From: Cyclobacteriaceae bacterium
GTDB lineage: Bacteria > Bacteroidota > Bacteroidia > Cytophagales > Cyclobacteriaceae
Assembly: GCA_016787565.1 (NCBI GenBank)
Contig: JAEUUG010000003.1
Span: forward strand, 1 to 64,000
Length of the DNA: 64,000 nucleotides
Reading direction: 5' to 3'
The notes beneath the pieces were generated by a model. That model did no database searches, was not told the origin of the DNA, and saw only the letters and a list, made by a program, of their open reading frames with translations. The translations under genes and the position numbers were made by a program. Positions 1 to 9,537 of the stretch are shown here, in pieces. Each line of letters opens with the position of its first letter. Position 1 is the first letter of the stretch.

Positions 1-21
1 CTACCACTGAGCTACTCCCGC
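1..21 (-). tRNA. tRNA-Gly, 5' end only
   Basis: Read on the minus strand from position 21, the sequence begins GCGGGAGTAGCTCAGTGGTA. This is the acceptor 5' strand, the U8/A9 positions and the D-arm of a bacterial tRNA, and it matches tRNA-Gly most closely. The gene runs off the left edge, so the anticodon is not visible. The Gly identity is therefore inferred from the 5' end. Confidence 0.75.
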
Positions 22-191
22 TAATTAAATTCCTTGTTTAAATTCAGTATTATTCTTCAGAATTCAAATTTTGCTCATCCTCCAACTTGTAAATGTTTGT
101 TCACATTTGTTTAGTGGGTTCAGCGAATTGCTGTACTTTTCTGGTGCGCGCGTTGATCGTGAAAAAGACAAAATAAATCGTAGGGTATTCC

Positions 192-977
192 GTGACTTCT
201 CGAAAGAAAATTAATCCTCTTGAACTTAAAGAATTTCTTGAGGCTAAGGTACGCCTCTACAATCAGCCGGGATTTATAGCGCATGATCCGGTTCGCATCC
301 CACATCAGTTCAACAAGAAGCAGGATATTGAGATAGCCGGATTTTTTGCAGCCGTGTTGGCGTGGGGACAACGCGTAACCATCATCAATAAGTGTCAGGA
401 TTTGCTTAACCGCATGGATAACGATCCGCATCAATTCATCCTGCACCATTCAGAAAAGGATTTGATACAATTGGAATCTTTCAAGCACCGAACCTTCAAC
501 GCCACCGATACACTTTATTTTATTGCCTTTCTGAAGTGGTATTATACATATCATGCATCATTGGAAGATGCCTTTCTCGTTTCCGTAAAAGATTTAACAA
601 TCGAAAAGGGCCTGATTAATTTTCACAAATTGTTTTTTAGTCTTGACGATTATCCTCAGCGAACGAAGAAACACATTGCCACGCCAGAACGAAAATCAAC
701 CTGCAAGCGACTCACGATGTATTTGCGCTGGATGGTGCGACAGGATTCCTACGGTGTTGATTTTGGAATCTGGAAAAGAATTTCACCTGCACAACTAGTC
801 TGCCCCTGCGATGTGCACGTTGATCGCGTGGCGCGCAAGCTTAAACTCATCAAGCGAAAACAAACAGATTGGCAAACGGCTCTGGAACTCACGCAAAACC
901 TTCGTAAGCTTGATCCTGCCGATCCGGTGAAATATGATTTTGCTTTGTTTGGTTTAGGTATTGAAGAGAAATGGTAA
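192..977 (+). CDS. TIGR02757 / DUF2400 family protein
   Basis: This 261-residue soluble protein has the hallmarks of the DUF2400 (TIGR02757) family. Near the start it has DPVRIPHQF followed by KKQDIEIAGFFAAVLAWG (about residues 32-59), and near the C-terminus CPCDVHVDRVARKLKL (about 204-219). The last segment resembles the helix-hairpin-helix core of DNA glycosylase-like proteins, but no catalytic role is established for the family, so I assign none. The start codon is GTG; no good ATG lies upstream. It is a single gene between the tRNA and a convergent lipoprotein gene whose stop is only a few bases away. Confidence 0.85.
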   Translation: MTSRKKINPLELKEFLEAKVRLYNQPGFIAHDPVRIPHQFNKKQDIEIAGFFAAVLAWGQRVTIINKCQDLLNRMDNDPHQFILHHSEKDLIQLESFKHRTFNATDTLYFIAFLKWYYTYHASLEDAFLVSVKDLTIEKGLINFHKLFFSLDDYPQRTKKHIATPERKSTCKRLTMYLRWMVRQDSYGVDFGIWKRISPAQLVCPCDVHVDRVARKLKLIKRKQTDWQTALELTQNLRKLDPADPVKYDFALFGLGIEEKW

Positions 978-982
978 AAAGG

Positions 983-2017
983 TTACGGTTTTACCCGCTT
1001 TAAAACTCCCTCTTCAACATACCAACGTTCATGCTCATCCTGATCGGGCCAATGATTTAAATTAAAGGCTTCCGTACCGGCAGACGAACCCTGAAAGATG
1101 TATGCACGTATCGCGTTATTGTTCCGCTTCCATTGCAGCGGTGATCCGGGTGTGCATACTTCCGGAGCTTCACCGTTAGCGGAGATGAAGTAGGCATGGC
1201 CGAGACCTTTTACAAGGGCCATTCCATCCTGATCAATGCACACGGCTGTTTTTTCATCAACACCAATTCCTCTCGGATGTAAGATTGAAAAATCAGTTAT
1301 CATTCTGGCCATGAAGGCCACGTGTCTACCCAGCCGCTCGCGGTTACTATAATGCTGGTCGGCTACGGTGTTTTGCAATAGCGCCAGCGGTATAAAACTT
1401 TTCGACAGGCTTACCATGTTAGCGAAAGGATTGCTGATGGCTTCAGCCGACACTACTGTTCCATACTTTGCATCGAACATAATTTCACTTAGAATCGCAC
1501 AGCCTGCACTGGTTCCTCCGATTGGGATTTTCTTTTCCTCTACCAAGAACCGCAGTGCGGATGAAACTTCCGTATCCTTCCAGAAGTTTACATAATTCCA
1601 CTGATCCCCACCGGCAATAAAAACAGCCTCTGCTTCCTTAATCCGTTGCCCCACGTCTTTCTTCATCGCTTTTTCGCGATTGTCGATCAGCAAGGTTTCT
1701 ACTGAGTTGACGCTACCCAGTTCTTGAATATACTTATTGTAACCGGTAGATCCGCTGGCACGAATAATGACAAAGTCTCCTCCACCTGATCGCTCAATCA
1801 TCCAGCGAAAGGCATCATCCACATCGGTCCCTCCACCCATGAGTACGATGCCCGCTTCCGTGGTCGTAACCACATCGTGTGCATCGCCCGCAATACCAAT
1901 GCTTTCATAGTTGGCGGGTTTTGGGTATGTTGGAACTACAGGCTTATCTTGCCCTTCACAGGCAGTACAACATATTGTGTAAAACAAAATCAGAAAGGTG
2001 GGGCTGTGTAACTTCAT
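983..2017 (-). CDS. cyanophycinase-like peptidase S51 family lipoprotein
   Basis: This 344-residue protein has an N-terminal lipoprotein signal (lipobox-like CCTAC, Cys20) and is predicted to be exported and lipid anchored. The peptidase S51/cyanophycinase motifs are intact: a glycine-rich strand GGGTDVDDAF (61-70), GGDQ (136-139), the nucleophile serine in GGTSAGC (Ser170), DQHYSNRERLGR (220-231) and GIGVDEKTA (250-258). In the family these residues form the serine active site and the beta-aspartyl/dipeptide pocket. The substrate is unknown; Bacteroidota carry many such proteins without cyanophycin, so peptide cleavage is more likely than storage-polymer degradation. A small lipoprotein and a membrane protein lie upstream on the same strand and may be co-transcribed. 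Confidence 0.82.
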   Translation of the reverse strand: MKLHSPTFLILFYTICCTACEGQDKPVVPTYPKPANYESIGIAGDAHDVVTTTEAGIVLMGGGTDVDDAFRWMIERSGGGDFVIIRASGSTGYNKYIQELGSVNSVETLLIDNREKAMKKDVGQRIKEAEAVFIAGGDQWNYVNFWKDTEVSSALRFLVEEKKIPIGGTSAGCAILSEIMFDAKYGTVVSAEAISNPFANMVSLSKSFIPLALLQNTVADQHYSNRERLGRHVAFMARMITDFSILHPRGIGVDEKTAVCIDQDGMALVKGLGHAYFISANGEAPEVCTPGSPLQWKRNNNAIRAYIFQGSSAGTEAFNLNHWPDQDEHERWYVEEGVLKRVKP

Positions 2018-2039
2018 TTCGCCAAACTATTAAAAAAAA

Positions 2040-2336
2040 TCAATACTCGACAGCAACGGTTAGCGGGCTGTAAATACCAAATGTGATAACATTCAAGACC
2101 ACATCCAAAAAGGTAAGTTTAACCGTAATCTTATAATCCGCAGCATTATTGCTCATGCGGTTGGGATCAGGCGGTGTGCCGATTGGAATAGTGCCCAGTA
2201 AAAGAAACTTGTTTCGCTGCGTTACGACCCGGTGTTGTTGTGGTCCTTCACCAACAACAAAATGGGTTGGATGACAGGCGGATAAAAATAACAGGACGAA
2301 AATAAGGGTGTAAAATTTTGAGCGGTGTGACTTCAT
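2040..2336 (-). CDS. small Bor-like lipoprotein
   Basis: This 98-residue protein has a lipoprotein signal, LIFVLLFLSAC, with lipid Cys at about residue 21. The C-terminal NVITFGIYSPLTVAVEY resembles the end of the phage lambda Bor/Iss family (FITLGIYTPLEARVYC in Bor as I remember it), and the central FLLLGTIPIG region also fits. It would be a surface or periplasmic lipoprotein of unknown role. It stands between the S51 peptidase gene (22-base gap) and the membrane protein gene (9-base gap), all on the minus strand, so a small operon is likely. The Bor relationship comes from eye comparison only. Confidence 0.6.
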   Translation of the reverse strand: MKSHRSKFYTLIFVLLFLSACHPTHFVVGEGPQQHRVVTQRNKFLLLGTIPIGTPPDPNRMSNNAADYKITVKLTFLDVVLNVITFGIYSPLTVAVEY

Positions 2337-2345
2337 TCGTTTTGT

Positions 2346-2915
2346 TTAAGCCGACAAGGTATAGAGTTCACGTGTAAAAAAGAGAACCATCAGCATCATG
2401 ACCAATAAAATGAATGACATGATGGTGTGTATTTTTTCATTTTTAGTTTTTGACAGCAAGAATCCGGTCAAAAGTATGAGAAGGATGGCTTGTGGAAACT
2501 GATCACTGATTTTCCAATTGGAAATAGTAAGGTTATGGATAATACTGAGTATGCCCAGAATGATGGCACTGATAAATAGTTTAGGATAATTCTCGAGGTA
2601 GTATGTTTTCGAGTCCGTTTCGGCTTGACGGGAAGACGGAAAAAGAAGATGAGCAAGAATGTAGAGATTGATGGGGTACAATAGAATGAACAAGAATAAC
2701 GGCAACTTCCACGCAGCTATCGACATCAATGAATAATTCTCCCACCACTCTTGCACATGAAGAACAAAAACCAACGCTATCCAGATTAAGTGGGGCGTGT
2801 AAATCTTGAAAAGACCGGAGTGCCGTATGTGTTCGGCCAGGCCGGTGAGGATGGTGGTGATACCCAATCCGAGAATGATCGAGATTAAAACCATCGTATA
2901 TTCAAACGGGCTCAT
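2346..2915 (-). CDS. multi-pass membrane protein of unknown function
   Basis: This 189-residue hydrophobic protein has about six membrane segments, beginning with FEYTMVLISIILGLGITTIL and ending with MSFILLVMMLMVLFFTREL. The opening SPFEYTMVLISIILGLGIT is a recurring N-terminus among small uncharacterised bacterial membrane proteins. I chose the ATG at 2915 rather than the in-frame TTG nine bases upstream. No catalytic motif is visible. It is probably the first gene of the short minus-strand cluster with the Bor-like and S51 lipoproteins. Confidence 0.65.
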   Translation of the reverse strand: MSPFEYTMVLISIILGLGITTILTGLAEHIRHSGLFKIYTPHLIWIALVFVLHVQEWWENYSLMSIAAWKLPLFLFILLYPINLYILAHLLFPSSRQAETDSKTYYLENYPKLFISAIILGILSIIHNLTISNWKISDQFPQAILLILLTGFLLSKTKNEKIHTIMSFILLVMMLMVLFFTRELYTLSA

Positions 2916-3031
2916 CCTAAACAATTTATAATGATTCTAAATTATGATTTTCTATGTCCTTCGCGTTAGTGATTGTTCATTCTAAGAAAGTACAATTTCA
3001 CTATTATTTATTGCCCTGAACCTTAAATAAA

Positions 3032-3062
3032 TTTGAAAAAATGAGTTCGGATAGTAGATTTG
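3032..3062 (+). promoter_or_regulatory. Bacteroidota-type promoter of the act-cox operon
   Basis: TTTG at 3032-3035 and TAGATTTG at 3055-3062 (an exact TAnnTTTG) are separated by 19 bases, the spacing typical of the Bacteroidota housekeeping sigma factor. Transcription should begin a few bases after 3066, about 30 bases before the actA ATG. It is the only perfect match I noticed in front of the respiratory genes. Confidence 0.75.
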
Positions 3063-3096
3063 TGCCACTTGATTTTAAAACGGACCTAAACCTATC

Positions 3097-4344
3097 ATGA
3101 TAAAACTTTATCTCCCTTCCGCTTTCAAGTTCTACACGGTCGCCCTCATTCTCGCATTCACAAGTTTAAACTCCTTTTCTCAGGATATTCCCTCTGATCC
3201 GGCTGCGATCAGCGCGGGTGAATCTTTGTTCAATGCAAATTGTAAGGCTTGTCATCGTGTTCATCAGAAACTTGTAGGTCCTGCACTGGCCGATGTTTAC
3301 AACCGCGCTCCATCCATTGACTGGATTAAAGCATTTATCAAAAATTCATCAGCTGTTATTGCCAGTGGTGATGACTATGCTGTAAAGCTTTATAACGAAT
3401 ACAACAAAACCCAGATGACAGCCTTTTCATCCCTCAAGGATGATCAGATCATGGAAATTCTGGCGTATGTTAAAGCCGAAACGGATAAAGGCCCGGCTCA
3501 GGCCGTTGTTAAAACCGATGCTGCTACCACGGGTACACAAGGTGCAGGTGCCTCCAATCAGTACCTGAATGTCATTCTTGTCGGAATGGTGATCATTCTT
3601 ATTCTATTGATTGTAATTCTGGGATTCCTGGTTTCTGCACTGAAGCGTTTCCTCGACCAGAAGGATTTGACGGAAGAGGAAAAAGAAATTGTTCATTCAC
3701 CCATTTCCGCTGGTTCGATTTTTCAAAGCAGCGGTTTTGTTTTTATAGTGGTGTTTCTGGTTGCCTCTTTAGGATTTAAAACAGTAATTAACACGCTCTT
3801 ATCCATTGGTGTTCAGCAAGGTTACGCTCCAACCCAACCGATAGCGTTTTCACATAAAATTCACGCTGGACAATACGAAATCGACTGTAAATATTGTCAC
3901 ACCGGTGTAATGAAGGGCAAGAGTGCAACCATTCCTTCCGTGAACATTTGTATGAATTGTCACAACCAGATAAAAGTAGGAACCATTACAGGCGAAGCAG
4001 AGATAGCCAAGATATTGAGAGCTCATAGTGAGAATAAGCCTGTTGAATGGGTGAGAATTCATAACCTGCCTGATCTTGCCTATTTTAACCATGCCCAGCA
4101 CGTAAACGTAGGGGGCATTGAATGCCAGACTTGCCACGGAGAAATTCAAACGATGGATGTTGTTCGTCAGCAGAATTTACTGACCATGGGTTGGTGTATC
4201 GATTGCCACCGCAAAACAGACGTGAACACCAAGGGCAACGCCTACTACGATAAACTGGTTGAACTGCACGAAACAGCTACCAAAAAGAAGACCATGAAGG
4301 TTGAAGAAATTGGTGGTTTGGAATGTGCAAAGTGTCACTACTAG
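3097..4344 (+). CDS. actA: alternative complex III subunit ActA, multiheme cytochrome c
   Basis: This is the multiheme cytochrome subunit of the quinol:electron acceptor oxidoreductase (alternative complex III), 415 residues. A signal peptide (1-29) is followed by a class I cytochrome c domain with CKACH (49-53) and a possible Met ligand at Met107. Two membrane segments follow (about 158-182 and 212-230), then a periplasmic pentaheme part with CKYCH (264), CMNCH (285), CQTCH (343), CIDCH (367) and CAKCH (410). The five C-terminal hemes are the family standard; the N-terminal heme domain makes six. It is the first gene after the promoter and lies 58 bases before actB. Confidence 0.93.
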   Translation: MIKLYLPSAFKFYTVALILAFTSLNSFSQDIPSDPAAISAGESLFNANCKACHRVHQKLVGPALADVYNRAPSIDWIKAFIKNSSAVIASGDDYAVKLYNEYNKTQMTAFSSLKDDQIMEILAYVKAETDKGPAQAVVKTDAATTGTQGAGASNQYLNVILVGMVIILILLIVILGFLVSALKRFLDQKDLTEEEKEIVHSPISAGSIFQSSGFVFIVVFLVASLGFKTVINTLLSIGVQQGYAPTQPIAFSHKIHAGQYEIDCKYCHTGVMKGKSATIPSVNICMNCHNQIKVGTITGEAEIAKILRAHSENKPVEWVRIHNLPDLAYFNHAQHVNVGGIECQTCHGEIQTMDVVRQQNLLTMGWCIDCHRKTDVNTKGNAYYDKLVELHETATKKKTMKVEEIGGLECAKCHY

Positions 4345-4402
4345 AATTGGTTTGACCTTCAATACTAATAAAAACGATTAACGGATAACGGTTCATTACA
4401 CA

Positions 4403-7400
4403 ATGGAAGAATCTAAAAAGATATACTGGAAAGGCATCGAGCAACTGGCGAATAGCCCGGAGTACGTAAAGCATGCGCACGCAGAATTTGCTCAACCGGG
4501 ACCAGAAGAAGATTTGGGTCATTCCCGCAGGGATTTCTTGAAAATGATGGGCTTTGGTATGTCAGCTGTTGCGCTGGCGGCCTGTGAAGCACCTATCCGA
4601 AAAGCAATTCCTTATGTTAACAAGCCGGTTGATATTGATCCAAGCATCGCCAATTATTATGCTTCTTCCTATATTAATGGAGGTGATTATTGCAGCATCG
4701 TGGTAAAAACCCGCGAAGGTCGACCCATTAAAATAGAAGGCAACGATTTATCCGGTGTTACCAAAGGTGGTACCAGTGCGCAAGTTGAAGCTTCCGTTCT
4801 TTCATTATATGATAACGCCCGACTTCGTGGTCCGAAGGCTGGTAAGGAAAAAATCAGTTGGGAAGATCTCGATAAGCAGGTTATCGCTAAACTATCGGAT
4901 ACGGCAGGAAAAGGCGGACAAATTCGGATTGTCAGCAATACTATCCTGAGCCCCAGCACAAATGCAGTAATTGAGAAATTCAAAGCAAAATACCCAACTA
5001 CACAGCACATTCAGTACGATCAGAACTCACTGTATGGAATGCTGAAAGCCAATGAAGAATCGTTTGGCAAGGCCATGATTCCTTCTTATGATTTCAGCAA
5101 AGCCAGTGTCATTGTAAGTGTTGCTGCTGATTTTCTGGGCACCTGGATTGCACCGATTGAATTTACCAAACAATATGCGCAGACGCGCCAGGTGGATGAG
5201 AATAAAAAAGATATGTCGCGCCATTATCAGTTCGAGGCAAATCTTTCCATCTCTGGTGCCAATGCCGACTATAGAACACAAATCAAACCGTCTCAGGAAG
5301 GAGCCATAGTTGTTCAACTCTATAACTTGATTGCCGCCAAAGCGGGTAAGGCTACGGTAAGCGGTGGGGCAGAGAATGTAAACCACCTCGCCAAAGCAGC
5401 AGACGAACTTTGGGCTAATCGCGGTAAAGCACTTGTCGTTGCCGGATCAAATGATAAGGCCATTCAGGTTTTGGTAAATGGCATCAATGATATGCTGGGA
5501 AGTTATGGTGTTACGATTCTTCCCCATCTTCCGGTTAATTATCGCTTAGGTGATGACCAGGCCATGGCCAACTTTATTACTGAAGTAGAAAGCGGTAAAA
5601 TTGATGTTGTATTTTTCTATAACTGTAATCCGGTTTATGATCATCCAATGGGTGGCAAATTGGGCGCAGGTCTGAAGAATGTTTCGCTATCCTTAGCGAC
5701 ATCCTATAAAGAAGAGGAAACAGGTTTACTTGTGAATTATCTTGCTCCGGATCATCATTATCTGGAAGCCTGGAACGATGCCGAGCCAAAGAAAAATCAA
5801 TTCAGTTTAGCACAGCCTGCTATTACACCAATTTTTCCATCGCGAGCGGCACAGGAAAGTTTCCTGATTTGGTCAGGCGTAAGCGATGCAGACTATTTTG
5901 AAGTAGTAAAGAATAACTGGAAGACGTGGTTCTACAAAAACCAAACGCTTGATTTTCAAAGCTTCTGGGACAAGTGCTTATACGATGGCGTATTGGAACT
6001 TCCGGTGGAGGCATCGGCTGTGACCTTTAATGCTGATGTAGCAGCGGCTGCTTCCGCTATTGCAAGTAATTACAAAGCATCTGGGTTTGAGCTGGTTATT
6101 TATGAGAACGGAACAGTTGGTAATGGTTCGCAAGCCAATAACCCATTGCTTCAGGAGCTTCCTGATCCGATAACCAAAGCGGTTTGGGATCACTATGTAA
6201 CCGTATCCCCAAAAGATGCTAAAGAAATTTCATTTGATGAGAGCAAAACCAAGTATGCATCCATCACTGTAACTGGAAAAGAGCCCATTACATTACCCGT
6301 TTTGATTCAGCCTGGTCAGGCACAAGGCACCCTTGGTATTGCCCTTGGATACGGACGCACGAAAGCCGGTAAGGTAGCCGATGGATTAGGAAAGAATGTA
6401 TATCCATTGGTTGGCCTGGTAAACGGTTCATTAAACTATACGGTTAGCGATGTGAAGTTTGAGATTGTAAGCGAGAGCTATCAGATTGCACAAACACAGA
6501 CGCATCAAACCTACATGGGCCGTCAAACGGTCATTCAGGAATCCTTGCTGAGTGAATTCAAGAATAAAGATTGGAAGCGCGAATTTCACCCTAAAGTTTC
6601 TACCTGGAGTGATCCGGAACATAAAGTAGATCCGGGTTCGCTTTCCTTGTGGAAGGGCCACGAATACAAGAGCCACCACTGGGGAATGGCGATAGACTTG
6701 AACAGTTGTATCGGTTGTGGCGCCTGTGTGGTGGCGTGTAATGTTGAGAATAACGTAGCCATGGTAGGCCGCGATGAAGTTATAATGCGCAGGGAAATGC
6801 ATTGGCTTCGCATCGACCGATATTACAGTAGTGATGCCGATCCTGAAAACTGGAAAGAAATTGAAGACGCTGCTGATAATCCGGAAGTAGTTTTCCAACC
6901 GATGTTGTGTCAGCATTGTAATAATGCCCCTTGCGAAACAGTATGTCCGGTAGCAGCTACTACCCATAGTTCAGAAGGACTTAACCAAATGACCTATAAC
7001 CGTTGCATCGGTACACGCTATTGTGCCAACAACTGTCCCTATAAAGTAAGACGTTTCAACTGGTTCAAGTATCACGATAATAGTCAATTCGAAAGTGTAA
7101 ACACTGCCATGAATACCGAACTAGGTAAAATGGTATTGAACCCTGATGTTACCGTTCGTTCCCGTGGTGTAATGGAGAAATGTTCCTTCTGCGTGCAGCG
7201 GATTCAATCCGGCAAACTTACCGCCAAGAAGGAGCGTAGAGAGTTGAAGGATGGCGAAGTGATTACAGCTTGTCAGGCATCGTGCAGTACCGGAGCTATT
7301 GTCTTCGGGGATGTTAACAATCCGGAAAGCAAGATTTCGAAACTTTTGAAAATCAGACCGGCTGACGAGAAGAATCCATATCGGGTGGACAAGATTACGG

Positions 7401-7498
7401 ACAACCCGCGTGCCTATCAGGTGCTGGAAGAGATTGGTGTGAAGCCAAACATCTGGTACTTGTCGAAGGTTAGAAACAAAGAGGCAGAGAAAGCCTGA
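4403..7498 (+). CDS. actB: alternative complex III subunit ActB, iron-sulfur / molybdopterin-like
   Basis: This 1031-residue large peripheral subunit resembles molybdopterin oxidoreductases fused to a ferredoxin-like domain. The N-terminus has a twin-arginine motif SRRDFLK (41-47) and a lipobox-like LAAC (Cys61), suggesting Tat export and possibly lipid anchoring. The molybdopterin-like domain fills about 80-740; in this family it carries no cofactor. The C-terminal part has CIGCGACVVACNVENN (from about 769), CQHCNNAPCETVCP (about 836), CIGTRYCANNCP (about 868) and CSFCVQRIQ with a later CQASCS (about 926-960), enough cysteines for the usual three 4Fe-4S and one 3Fe-4S clusters. It should pass electrons from the quinol site to the ActA/ActE hemes. 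Confidence 0.94.
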   Translation: MEESKKIYWKGIEQLANSPEYVKHAHAEFAQPGPEEDLGHSRRDFLKMMGFGMSAVALAACEAPIRKAIPYVNKPVDIDPSIANYYASSYINGGDYCSIVVKTREGRPIKIEGNDLSGVTKGGTSAQVEASVLSLYDNARLRGPKAGKEKISWEDLDKQVIAKLSDTAGKGGQIRIVSNTILSPSTNAVIEKFKAKYPTTQHIQYDQNSLYGMLKANEESFGKAMIPSYDFSKASVIVSVAADFLGTWIAPIEFTKQYAQTRQVDENKKDMSRHYQFEANLSISGANADYRTQIKPSQEGAIVVQLYNLIAAKAGKATVSGGAENVNHLAKAADELWANRGKALVVAGSNDKAIQVLVNGINDMLGSYGVTILPHLPVNYRLGDDQAMANFITEVESGKIDVVFFYNCNPVYDHPMGGKLGAGLKNVSLSLATSYKEEETGLLVNYLAPDHHYLEAWNDAEPKKNQFSLAQPAITPIFPSRAAQESFLIWSGVSDADYFEVVKNNWKTWFYKNQTLDFQSFWDKCLYDGVLELPVEASAVTFNADVAAAASAIASNYKASGFELVIYENGTVGNGSQANNPLLQELPDPITKAVWDHYVTVSPKDAKEISFDESKTKYASITVTGKEPITLPVLIQPGQAQGTLGIALGYGRTKAGKVADGLGKNVYPLVGLVNGSLNYTVSDVKFEIVSESYQIAQTQTHQTYMGRQTVIQESLLSEFKNKDWKREFHPKVSTWSDPEHKVDPGSLSLWKGHEYKSHHWGMAIDLNSCIGCGACVVACNVENNVAMVGRDEVIMRREMHWLRIDRYYSSDADPENWKEIEDAADNPEVVFQPMLCQHCNNAPCETVCPVAATTHSSEGLNQMTYNRCIGTRYCANNCPYKVRRFNWFKYHDNSQFESVNTAMNTELGKMVLNPDVTVRSRGVMEKCSFCVQRIQSGKLTAKKERRELKDGEVITACQASCSTGAIVFGDVNNPESKISKLLKIRPADEKNPYRVDKITDNPRAYQVLEEIGVKPNIWYLSKVRNKEAEKA

Positions 7499-7571
7499 TG
7501 ATGAATCAGAAAAAAAAACAGACAGTAGAGAATAACATACGCAGCAATATTTTATAACGACTACGCAACTT

Positions 7572-8960
7572 ATGCAGGTATCTTCTTCAATTCGTGATCC
7601 TTTAATTACCGGTGGCAAAACCGTGAAAGATGTTTCGCATGACATCAGCCGTCATGTTGAGAACAAGCCAGCAAATCTTTGGTATCTCGCCATGGCGATC
7701 TCGGTTTCGTTGCTTGCCTATGGTTTGTACTGTGTGTGGATGGTACTGTGGAATGGTATCGGCATGTGGGGCTTGAACAAAACGGTGGGTTGGGCCTGGG
7801 ATATCACAAACTTCGTATGGTGGGTTGGTATCGGTCACGCAGGTACATTGATTTCAGCGATTTTATTATTGTTCCGTCAGAAATGGAGAATGTCCATTAA
7901 CCGTGCCGCTGAAGCCATGACAATTTTTGCCGTTATCTGCGCAGCGTCATTCCCGCTCATTCACATGGGTCGCTTGTGGTTAGGTTTTTATTGGGCGCTT
8001 CCACTTCCCAATGCTTTCGGATCACTGTGGGTAAACTTTAACTCTCCACTGTTGTGGGATGTGTTCGCGATCTCGACATACTTCACCGTATCGCTGGTGT
8101 TCTGGTACATCGGTCTGATACCTGACTTTGCCGTTATCCGCGACCGTGCCGTTGTGCAGGGTAACAACCTGCGTGCTGCCATTTATAATGCACTTAGCTT
8201 TGGATGGCAGGGTGGTGCAAAAACCTGGATGCGCTACGAATCTGTAGCGTTGATCCTGGCTGGTCTCTCAACACCACTGGTATTGTCTGTTCACACCATC
8301 GTATCCATGGACTTTGCTACTTCGGTTATTCCCGGATGGCATACAACTATTTTCCCACCCTACTTCGTTGCGGGTGCTATCTTCTCAGGCTTTGCCATGG
8401 TGCTCACGTTATTGATTGTGACCCGAAGAGTGTTTAAACTGGAAGATTACATTACCATTTATCACATCGAGTTGATGAACATCATCATCATTGTAACCGG
8501 TTCGATTGTCGGTATAGCCTACATCACTGAGTTATTTATTGCCTGGTACTCGGGAGTAGAGTATGAAGGATATGCATTTTATAACCGTGTTTCGGGTCCA
8601 TATGCCTGGGCTTATTGGTCGATGATGACCTGTAACGTAATTTCTCCGCAGCTTTTCTGGGTGAAGAAAATTCGTACCAGCATAGTTGCCACGTTTGTAT
8701 TGTCGATCGTGGTGAACATTGGTATGTGGTTCGAGCGCTTTGTTATTATTGTAACCTCGCTGCACCGTGACTATGTACCGTCAAGCTGGACGATGTTCCA
8801 TCCGACCATGTACGACATCGGGGAGTATCTCTTTACCTTTGGGTTATTCTTTACCGCGTTCTTCCTGTTTGCGAAGTTCTTCCCGGTAATCAATATGGCC
8901 GAAGTAAAAAGTATTGTTAAATCATCTTCTGAAAAAACAAATCAGGATGCTTCACACTAG
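7572..8960 (+). CDS. actC: alternative complex III subunit ActC, NrfD-like quinol-binding membrane protein
   Basis: This 462-residue NrfD/PsrC-type integral membrane protein has about ten membrane segments. The segment GIGHAGTLISAILLLFRQKW (from about 90) and the following FAVICAASFPLIHMGRLWL are typical of ActC and carry the His and charged residues expected near the menaquinol site. It anchors ActB and oxidises menaquinol at the periplasmic side. It starts 73 bases after actB; the gap contains an A-run but no terminator. Confidence 0.93.
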   Translation: MQVSSSIRDPLITGGKTVKDVSHDISRHVENKPANLWYLAMAISVSLLAYGLYCVWMVLWNGIGMWGLNKTVGWAWDITNFVWWVGIGHAGTLISAILLLFRQKWRMSINRAAEAMTIFAVICAASFPLIHMGRLWLGFYWALPLPNAFGSLWVNFNSPLLWDVFAISTYFTVSLVFWYIGLIPDFAVIRDRAVVQGNNLRAAIYNALSFGWQGGAKTWMRYESVALILAGLSTPLVLSVHTIVSMDFATSVIPGWHTTIFPPYFVAGAIFSGFAMVLTLLIVTRRVFKLEDYITIYHIELMNIIIIVTGSIVGIAYITELFIAWYSGVEYEGYAFYNRVSGPYAWAYWSMMTCNVISPQLFWVKKIRTSIVATFVLSIVVNIGMWFERFVIIVTSLHRDYVPSSWTMFHPTMYDIGEYLFTFGLFFTAFFLFAKFFPVINMAEVKSIVKSSSEKTNQDASH

Positions 8961-8987
8961 AAGCGATCGATTTTAATCGTATAAAAA

Positions 8988-9518
8988 ATGGACGCAGACA
9001 AGAATTTTATCGTAGGTGTTTTTGATGACGAAGAGGTGCTGTTAACCGGCATCGAAAAGGTTCGTGGTAATGGTGTGAAGATTCACGAAGTGTATTCTCC
9101 ATTCCCCGTTCACGGTATTGATGATGCCCTTGGTTATAAACGCTCACGTCTTCCGATTGCCGCCTTTTTATTCGGCATGACCGGAACCTCTATAGCATTG
9201 ACCATGCAGATATGGATGCTGGGGTATGACTGGCCGATGATCATCGGTGGAAAGAACTTCGCATCACTTCCTCCTTTTATTCCTGTTACGTTTGAATTAA
9301 CCGTGTTATTATCAGCACTCGGAATGGTAGGAACTTTCTTCATCGTCAGCGATATGAAACCCTATAAGTGGCCACGCCAGTTTGACATCCGCAGCACGGA
9401 CGATAAACACATTATGGCCATCGATCTGGCAAAAAACCAGTCTATAGACAAAACTGTGCTTGGAAAAATTTTGAAAGATGCAGGTGCATCCGAAGTGAAT
9501 GAAAAGAATTTTGAATAA
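8988..9518 (+). CDS. actD: alternative complex III subunit ActD (DUF3341)
   Basis: This is a 176-residue DUF3341 protein. The soluble N-terminus (FIVGVFDDEEVLLTGIEKVR) has a ferredoxin-like fold pattern, followed by YSPFPVHGIDDALGYKRSRLP, a near-invariant ActD signature. Two membrane helices follow (about 55-78 and 93-120), and the C-terminus is a soluble tail. ActD packs against ActC/ActB and carries no cofactor. The gap to actC is 27 bases. Confidence 0.93.
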   Translation: MDADKNFIVGVFDDEEVLLTGIEKVRGNGVKIHEVYSPFPVHGIDDALGYKRSRLPIAAFLFGMTGTSIALTMQIWMLGYDWPMIIGGKNFASLPPFIPVTFELTVLLSALGMVGTFFIVSDMKPYKWPRQFDIRSTDDKHIMAIDLAKNQSIDKTVLGKILKDAGASEVNEKNFE

Positions 9519-9537
9519 TCTCAGAGAACCTAATACT

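Noticed and set aside
6431..6967. 178-residue minus-strand open frame
   Set aside because: Entirely antisense to actB, whose cysteine motifs cover this interval.
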